From: Paramarasmius palmivorus
Taxonomy: Eukaryota; Basidiomycota; Agaricomycetes; Agaricales; Marasmiaceae
Direction: 5' to 3'
DNA length: 64,000 bases
Assembly (NCBI GenBank): GCA_037176845.1
Contig: JAYKXP010000033.1
Location: 310,001 to 374,000, forward strand
The notes under the pieces were generated by a model. The model was not told where the DNA came from. It worked only from the letters and a program-made list of their open reading frames with translations, and did no database searches. The position numbers and the translations under genes are program-made. This document shows positions 57,909 to 64,000 of this stretch, in pieces. The stretch's first letter is position 1, and each line of letters starts with the position of its first letter.

Positions 57909-59031
57909 TAGACTCGTGCCCATTCCCGTTCGGTCTCGTACTCGGGCTTAATTTCTTATCGGAGTAACTCTTTGATGATGAAAAGGAGGATGACGGCAGG
58001 GAAAGGTACGAGACCGAAGGGACTGGTCCAAACCGGGGCCATTTTGGCAGGCCCTGCCAAACGTGAGTTTGGACTTAGTGAAATCAGCGTGTTTCATCAA
58101 TGAAGCAAATACAAAAATCTAAATACTGGCGTCCCTCCCCAGAATACAGCCAAAAAACTAATATGACCTGTTAGACAAACATGAGACGAGTCAGGAAAGT
58201 CATATAGAAACTAAGAAAACCAGAATGGTACCGTACCACGCAAGATCTTGGCTCTAGAAGCACGAAAATCTGGTCATGCCAGGTCATCTCCCCACATAAC
58301 CTCAAGTGACATACCTTAATGGGTAGAAGATAACCTCCGTAGACAAGAGAAATGGCCTGTACACTGGTAGGTAACCTAACGATGCAGCAATTGAGGATTT
58401 TGGGTGTCATAAGCCATGTAGCCGCGTCTTTTGGGAGCAGGACAGCGAATCCAAGTGCTCCAAGAGGTAATTTGGACGACAAAGACACCATAGTCAAGTC
58501 CTGAGGTGACGAAGTTTTCACATGGTGTATCTGTGACGGTTTGTAGGAGTTTAAAAGTCCAGAACGATAGGTGAGGTACAGAAATCGGGCTCGACAACGT
58601 TCCGGTGAAGTCTAAAACGTCCTAAAACGATGAATAGCATTGTAAGCGTCAACTGCGAGTGATATATATTACGCACCTATAACCTTCAATACCCAATACC
58701 AGCACCAGAGACTTCATCGTGACCGAAACCATGAAATTTTCGACCATTTTAATGCCATTTCCGCAGTATAGCATCTCTAGGTCTTTGCGACATGGAATAA
58801 AGTCACGCCGGACACTTGAGGAGCGGATTAAAAGCAGGGGATAGGGATCGTCGTGGGGGAACGGAGGAAAGATGTTTTTGATGAGCTTGATTTCACTAAG
58901 TCCAAACTCACATTTGGCGGGGCCTGCCAAAATGGCCCCGGTTTGGACCAGCCGCTTCGCAGTCCTGCCTTCTCCCCTCACGTAAATCAAAAAATATCCC
59001 CGGACTGCGAACGCGGCTGGAACCGAGCCTA
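57909..59031. mobile_element. Non-autonomous TIR DNA transposon (1123 bp)
   Basis: Flanked by the direct repeat GGAATAGGG (57900-57908 and 59032-59040). Ends are TAGACTCG and CGAGCCTA (7 of 8 inverted matches), with imperfect inversion continuing for about 30 bp. An almost perfect 64-bp subterminal inverted repeat lies at 58023-58086 and 58888-58951 (starts CTGGTCCAAACCGGGGCC). The roughly 800-bp centre has short minus-strand frames but no recognisable transposase. A 9-bp duplication fits Mutator-like elements; an 8-bp (hAT) size plus one chance match is possible. It splits tRNA-Glu(CTC) from its spacer module, which resumes at 59041 as in unit A. Confidence 0.8.
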
Positions 59032-59040
59032 GGAATAGGG

Positions 59041-60290
59041 TTCCCAATCCTTTTACGTTTCTCCCTTATGCAACTCTACGGCATAGTTGCCGGCGGACAC
59101 CGAAATGAAGCTTCTTTTTCCTTTACCATCACCATCCAAATGCCGATGGTGACTCGAAATCCTACGTTTCTCGTTTTTTTCTTCCTCTGGTACGACGTTG
59201 ATTAGTCTGTCTCCCCTCAGCGATCTTGTTTCCCTCGAGCTCACTTATCCACCGACTCAATCGTCCTATACCAACCATCCAGTCGTTCAGAAGGTCACGG
59301 TCAATGGCTCACTCCAATCCCATTCTCGCGAAGACCCCGTCGCTGCTTCCTAGAATCTGATCCGCGTGTTCTTACGGTTCTCTAATCGATGTCGGTGCCG
59401 TTTCCGATACCAATCTTGGTTGGATGAGGGATGTGGACCTAGGCGAAGAGGGAAAGGTACGTCTACCTTCGCTACTGCTCTGTTCCGACTGTGATTCTGA
59501 CTGCTACAGAAGATCTACAGTTTCGCTTTGGGTCCAGTCTAATCGCTCCTCAACCGAATCCAAGCACCTCGTTACGGCTAGGAGATCAACATGGATATCA
59601 GACAGAAGAGGAACAATCGTGTTGTTTTCCTCATACCCCTCAGTTGGTCTAGGAAGATCCCGGAGTGATTGTAGCAGGGGTATTGGCGTGGGGGGGTAGG
59701 TGAATTCGGCGGGTGTTACTGTACACGGAAGGTACGTCGACTGTTTGCCTCCCTCCGTCAATCCTAATCTGATATTGTTTTCATTCTCTTGTCATAGCAC
59801 GCACACTTTCCTCCTTTTGTTCCTGAGTATGTTGATCTACATCGACCGTTCGCCTCTACAATTCAAGACTGATCGATATCGCTCTCTTTTCAGCCCAAGA
59901 TAGGACTACAGCATTGAAGATCCGCCCATCATGAACACGTATCCTCAAAGCCTTACGTCGGCTAGGCGAACTCTACGCCCTCAAGAGTACCAGGTCGATC
60001 CATTTGTCGGGCTAACACGTCGCAAAGGAACCAGGAAGCGGTACACGGGTCAAATGTGCGTTCCTTGAAACTGATTGTTCCCTTTGCGAGCTTTCCCTCT
60101 GAAATCTCTTAAATGATACAGGAACAATCGATTATTGTTAAGTTGGAGTATTGAAGATTTACTCGGATAATCAGCTACAGGTCCTCGACCTGCTCAAATA
60201 TACATCTCGAAACCTGTAACCTTCAATGTTCATCGGGCAGAAGGGTACGAAGGGAGATCAAGGACATGCTAAGGTGACTCTGCACTCCTT
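59041..60290 (+). repeat. Spacer module, unit B
   Basis: Same block order as unit A: CTTTTACGTTTCTCCCTTAT (59049), GCATAGTTGCCGGCGGACAC, R1 core (59122), GTACGTCTACCTTCGCTAC (59457), TCAGACAGAAGAGGAACAAT (59599), GTACGTCGACTGTTTGCC (59732), TATTGAAGATCCGCCCATCA (59913), GATTATTGTTAAGTTGGAGT (60130). The GTACGT steps look like splice donors; matching acceptors are kept only in some copies. Confidence 0.8.
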
Positions 60291-60411
60291 GGAACTAATC
60301 TTTCACTTTGCAAAGTCGCCCTCTACCATAGTCCCAAATCCTGGGTTTCCACATCTCTATCGCACGGAAGAAAAGGGTGACTATGGTCTCCCGTAACTCC
60401 GTTGTTGACAG

Positions 60412-60490
60412 TCCCAATGTGGTGGATTGGCTAACGGCTGTCCAAGCGGTGCTGTACACAGCCGCCCGGGTTCGATTCCCAGCATTGGAA
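60412..60490 (+). pseudogene. tRNA-Glu(TTC) pseudogene
   Basis: TCCCAATGTGGTGGATTGGC ... GGGTTCGATTCCCAGCATTGGA. It has an extra base in the acceptor, a changed D-loop, a broken T stem and no CTTTCA anticodon loop. Confidence 0.7.
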
Positions 60491-60696
60491 ATACTGGTCT
60501 CAGTGTGTTTGTTCACGTTTTTTGATGCGGGTGTGACAAAGACAGTGGCTGTCGTTTTTGGCTGGATTGTCGGTATTCACCTCACGTCTTTTCACTTGTA
60601 TTGGCATGAACCTGGAAATGTTATTTCTCCACGGTGTGGGTGCGTTTGATCGAATAACGACGGCTCTTCCCGTTAGACAGCGTCTAGGCGTTGCAA

Positions 60697-60789
60697 TCCA
60701 ATGTGGTGTAGTGGCTAACATTGCTATCTTTCATAAGAATCTCAATTGTGTATCCACAGCAGCTCGGGGTTCGATTCCCCGCATTGGAA
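60697..60789 (+). tRNA. tRNA-Glu(TTC), 21-nt intron
   Basis: Mature part nearly identical to the gene at 52714. Anticodon TTC at 60730-60732, intron 60734-60754. The anticodon stem GCTAT/ACAGC has one A-C mismatch, so function is slightly less sure. Confidence 0.8.
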
Positions 60790-61346
60790 TGATGTAACGA
60801 TATGAAGTGTTGTTTTTGAGGTGTGAGTCGGCGTACCTGTCTTTTTATGTGGTCTATGTACCGAGGGGAGGTAAATGACATTTGGACGTGGTTGATTCTT
60901 CTCGTTAATCTGAAAGCATGAGATTATTCGTATTACCGTTGCTTCGACGCGTTATCTACACTTCGGCTCGCAGTAGGGACGATAAGGCTAAGATCGGTGA
61001 AGACCCTCAAAGCTGGCTGAGCGTCAGGACTTTGATCAGCAGTTCAGTTTTTCGATTCCAGAGCTATAGCATTTTGGATGGTAATTACTGGAGTATATTC
61101 CTCGCGAAAGATGGGAGTTTCGACTTGTATCTTTTTTGCTTAGAGCATTCTTCTCCAGGTCCGAACCGTGGCTCTATTCGTTCGTCCTTGAGCTACGCTA
61201 TGAGCACCGGGATGTGAGAGCTCTTTATTGCTATTCATGATGGGTGTCGTAGAGGTATGAAGTATGAAAGTACTGTGTTGCTACATTGGATACAATTAGG
61301 CATATGAGGAGACAAGATAGCCCCTGCGCGTGGAGCCAAGAATCAT
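60790..61346. other. Inter-unit spacer B-C
   Basis: Shares CTATTCGTTCGT, GCTATGAGCACCG and GGGTGTCG with the spacer after units A and C. No gene recognised. Confidence 0.5.
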
Positions 61347-61440
61347 TCCGTTATGGTGTAGTGGCTAACATTATCGCCTCTCATGTGTCCCAACCGGTGA
61401 ACTCGCGCGATAGCCCAGGGTTCGATTCCCTGTAACGGAA
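61347..61440 (+). tRNA. tRNA-Glu(CTC), 22-nt intron
   Basis: Mature sequence as at 51193; anticodon CTC at 61380-61382; intron 61384-61405, unrelated in sequence to the introns of the other copies. Confidence 0.9.
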
Positions 61441-61559
61441 CATTCAGTTTTCCCTCTGATTTTGCAACTTGGACCTGTTACTCTATTTTCTAATCTCAGT
61501 ACCTGCTTTTCTCTACACCACGATACCATTGGCACGACGAAGCTTTGTTACGACGTCAC

Positions 61560-62860
61560 TCCGAAGCAGCCGGTGATCAGATCAAGTTGCCGGCGGCGGA
61601 CACGAGTTGACGCTTCTTCCTTTACCATCACCATCCAAACGCCGACTGTGACGCCAACTGTGACTTGAATCGTACGATTTCTTTTTTTCTGTTCCTTGGC
61701 TTCGACGTTGACTGCCTTTTCCCCCTCAGACGTCTTGGTTCCCATGAGCCTACCTATCCACCGACTCTTATGCATATGGCATGTAAGTAGGACATGCCTG
61801 CACCGACTTACCCATCTCAATCGTCCTACGCCGACGATTCACTTGTTCAGGATACCAGTTCCCTTCGAGACACGCTCGATGTCTCCATCCGACACTCATC
61901 TGTGGCGTTCACTACTGTCGCACCCTGGCACTTCATCTACGCGTTTGGACTTCCGTTTATCGTCAATGCTTGCGATGCCGACTTCGAAGAAATGAGGGTT
62001 ATGATGCGGGGATGGGTGCAAGTCAAGCAGGTCAAATACAGAGGAAAGGTACGTTTATGTTAACCACTTCTCCGTTCCAGCTGTGGCTGACTAGTTTTGG
62101 ACTGGCATCACCTTACCGCTACCGAAGATCAACATTTTCGCTCTCTTGACATGTTCTATCACTCCGAAACACGGATACTCCTTCTGCTACCTCCTCCGAG
62201 TTCGAAGCTCTTTACCTTGTTGTTTGCCTATCTGGCCTCTCAACAACCTTGAAAAACATGCAGATATTCCTCCCCTCCGTTGATCTAGACCCCGGAGTGA
62301 TGTTGGCGCACCAGATGCAACCTACTCCAACCCTGAACCGAATCTAGGCCTCTCGTACCAATATGTTTACGCCCATTCAATATCGGACAGAAGGGGAGAA
62401 GACACATCGTTTCTTGTATACCCCCGTGGATCTAAGGAGACCACGTAGGGAAGGTAGCAGTGGGGCGTATGGGTGTTTAGGTAGAGCTCAGGAGGAGTGG
62501 GTTTACTGGGAGGGTGCCACTATACACGAAAAGTACGTCGACTGTTCGCTTCCCTCCATCGATCATGATCTGATATTCTTCTCGTTCAGTTCTCATCTTC
62601 CCTTCGTTCCCAGGCATGTCTATGGTGAATACAGACATCCGTGAACGCCCACTCGTGCTCCATCCACGTGGGCTAGGCGAGGTCTACGCTCTCCGTGATA
62701 ATGTTTTGTTTATGTTAAGGGATCAGGACAAAGTACGTTAGACTCGTCGCTTTGTTTGCCTTCTCTGATATCAGGACTAGGTTCTCTTCTCGTATGAGCA
62801 TCGGGTTGTTGAAGATTCCCTCGCCCAACACTCACAGCGGTCAAACCTACACCTGACCGA
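61560..62860 (+). repeat. Spacer module, unit C
   Basis: R1 core at 61620 (TTTACCATCACCATCCAAAC), GAGACACGCTCGATGTCTCC (61868), GTACGTTTATGTTAACCAC (62050), TCGGACAGAAGGGGAGAAGA (62383), CATCGATCATGATCTGATAT (62559), then the tail block near 62780-62850. It ends before the TTC gene at 63008. Confidence 0.8.
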
Positions 62861-63007
62861 CCCAAAATCCGCGGATCCTTGTAGGAAATGACTGCACAGG
62901 CGTAGGAACACCCAGCAGAAGGGAACGTACGTCCATTTGGTGGCTTTGATCGTGCGCTCCAAGTTTACCGCCTTCGATGATCCCAAAATCCTCAGCCTGT
63001 TCCACAA

Positions 63008-63101
63008 TCCAATGTGGTGTAGTGGCTAACATTGCTGTCTTTCATAACACTGGCCAAAGACACATACACAGCAGCCCGGGGTTCGATTCCCCGCATTGGA
63101 A
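63008..63101 (+). tRNA. tRNA-Glu(TTC), 22-nt intron
   Basis: Acceptor TCCAATG/CATTGGA, stem GCTGT/ACAGC, anticodon TTC at 63041-63043, intron 63045-63066, T arm CGGGG/CCCCG intact. Confidence 0.9.
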
Positions 63102-63413
63102 TTGTCTAAAGTCATGGCTTTTTGGATAGGAACTATTCGAGTCCAAAGGTAGTTTCGAATTGTATACTTTGAAGTGCGTTTGTTTGCCTCAGAGCAACCA
63201 TCGCAAGCTTGAACCATCCTTTCGGTTATGCTATGGAGAACACTGTTATATTATTGATGGGTGTCGGTGCTGAGGGTGTAGAAGTGATTGGTTTTTTTCC
63301 TATCTAATCACGATCGCATTATCAGCAGTCTTCGCTTTGAGTATGAACGGACTATGCTTTTGGAGAAGCTACAACCGGGGAATGATGGACCCCTCGTTTG
63401 AGAAAGGCAGTAA

Positions 63414-63504
63414 TCCGTTATGGTGTAGTGGCTCACATTATCGCCTCTCATGTCCTGGAATTGTGACGGCGCGATAGCCCAGGGTTCGATTCCCTGTAAC
63501 GGAA
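63414..63504 (+). tRNA. tRNA-Glu(CTC), 19-nt intron
   Basis: Anticodon CTC at 63447-63449, intron 63451-63469. One D-loop change from the other copies (GGCTCAC for GGCTAAC). Starts unit D. Confidence 0.9.
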
Positions 63505-63639
63505 TGACAGCTGCCACGACAATTTTTGTCTCCTTGAGTCAACGATCATCGATCATCTTCCATCTGATCATTCCCTGTTTTGCTGGGTTTCACTAGGTTA
63601 TGTTTTCCTATGAAGTCTTTACCAGTACTACACTACGTC

Positions 63640-64000
63640 TTCTTTTCGCTTTACTATCACCACCCAAACGCCGAAAGCTCGAATCGTTTTAAAAGCCTCA
63701 TCAATCGACATTTCTCCCTATTTATGAGTGCTGCTTCCACTTCTATCCCAGAGTGATGACATGCTACGCGGACTTCCTCACCTCAGACATTCTGTACCGA
63801 CTACAAATGCTCAAAATATCACGGAGCCCATTCCTTGAGGTCGTCAAAACCCGCTCAATGTCTTCCTCCGGAACTCATCAATCCCCTCGATTCATGGAAT
63901 CGAATCCAGCCGGTCTCATATCCGAGTTGTATTGGAGGTAATCACTTTATCGTGTTTACAGATTGGATTGTCATAGTCATTCGTTCGAAAACCCAGATAT
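63640..64000 (+). repeat. Spacer module, unit D (cut by window end)
   Basis: R1 core TTTACTATCACCACCCAAAC at 63650, then diverged module sequence to the window edge. The array therefore probably continues beyond this window. Confidence 0.65.

Noticed and set aside
58171..58597. Possible transposase frames inside the TIR element
   Set aside because: Short, overlapping, with no DDE-type or zinc-finger motif; the element is treated as non-autonomous.
1..64000. CRISPR arrays, operons or bacterial origin
   Set aside because: Spliceosomal introns, intron-bearing tRNAs and fungal protein families throughout; repeats are not spacer-type.

Overview
This window looks like a basidiomycete nuclear chromosome, most likely an Agaricomycete. 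The reasons are many short (46-62 nt) GT-AG introns, F-box proteins with a coiled-coil/F-box/leucine-rich layout and a 'SPIRR(I/L)PPEIL...CxxWRR(I/V)V.STPQLWA' core, fungal orphan 7-TM proteins, membrane-anchored GH76-like proteins with a PPxY tail, and small cysteine-rich secreted proteins. Genus cannot be told from sequence alone. It reads as fast-evolving accessory DNA: nearly every gene has a paralogue or broken copy nearby.

Layout. 0-16 kb: tandem array of F-box genes (five largely complete, three broken or chimeric) with duplicated flanks. 16.3-17.7 kb: a 7-TM gene with an apparent frameshift. 18.3-20 kb: a decayed GH16 glucanase gene next to a GTTACTC-rich repeat. 20.1-20.9 kb: a secreted Ser/Thr-rich protein. 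21-24.5 kb: first arm of an inverted duplication with two small secreted protein (SSP) genes. 25.5-29.4 kb: two tandem 7-TM genes with the same exon plan. 29.4-35.5 kb: gene-poor, with an old, eroded array of tRNA-Glu relics. 35.5-46.7 kb: two GH76-like genes, a third 7-TM gene and an internally deleted GH76 copy. 47.6-50.2 kb: two head-to-head kinase-like genes, one broken. 51.2-64 kb: a young array in which intron-containing tRNA-Glu(CTC) and tRNA-Glu(TTC) genes alternate, joined by a repeated spacer module of about 1.5 kb. This array is interrupted by the second arm of the SSP inverted duplication (54-57.4 kb) and by a 1.12-kb TIR element with a 9-bp target duplication at the 3' end of one tRNA gene (57.9-59.0 kb).

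How it fits together. No metabolic pathway is visible. The common thread is duplication followed by conversion, deletion and decay of families that face the environment or turn over proteins (F-box adaptors, 7-TM proteins, secreted Cys-rich proteins, cell-wall glycosidases), set among tRNA-derived repeats. The strongest unusual signal is the alternating tRNA-Glu isoacceptor array with its spacer module, and its eroded older counterpart at 31-34.5 kb.

Several genes carry single-base frame breaks. These may be real decay or assembly indels; sequence alone cannot decide.
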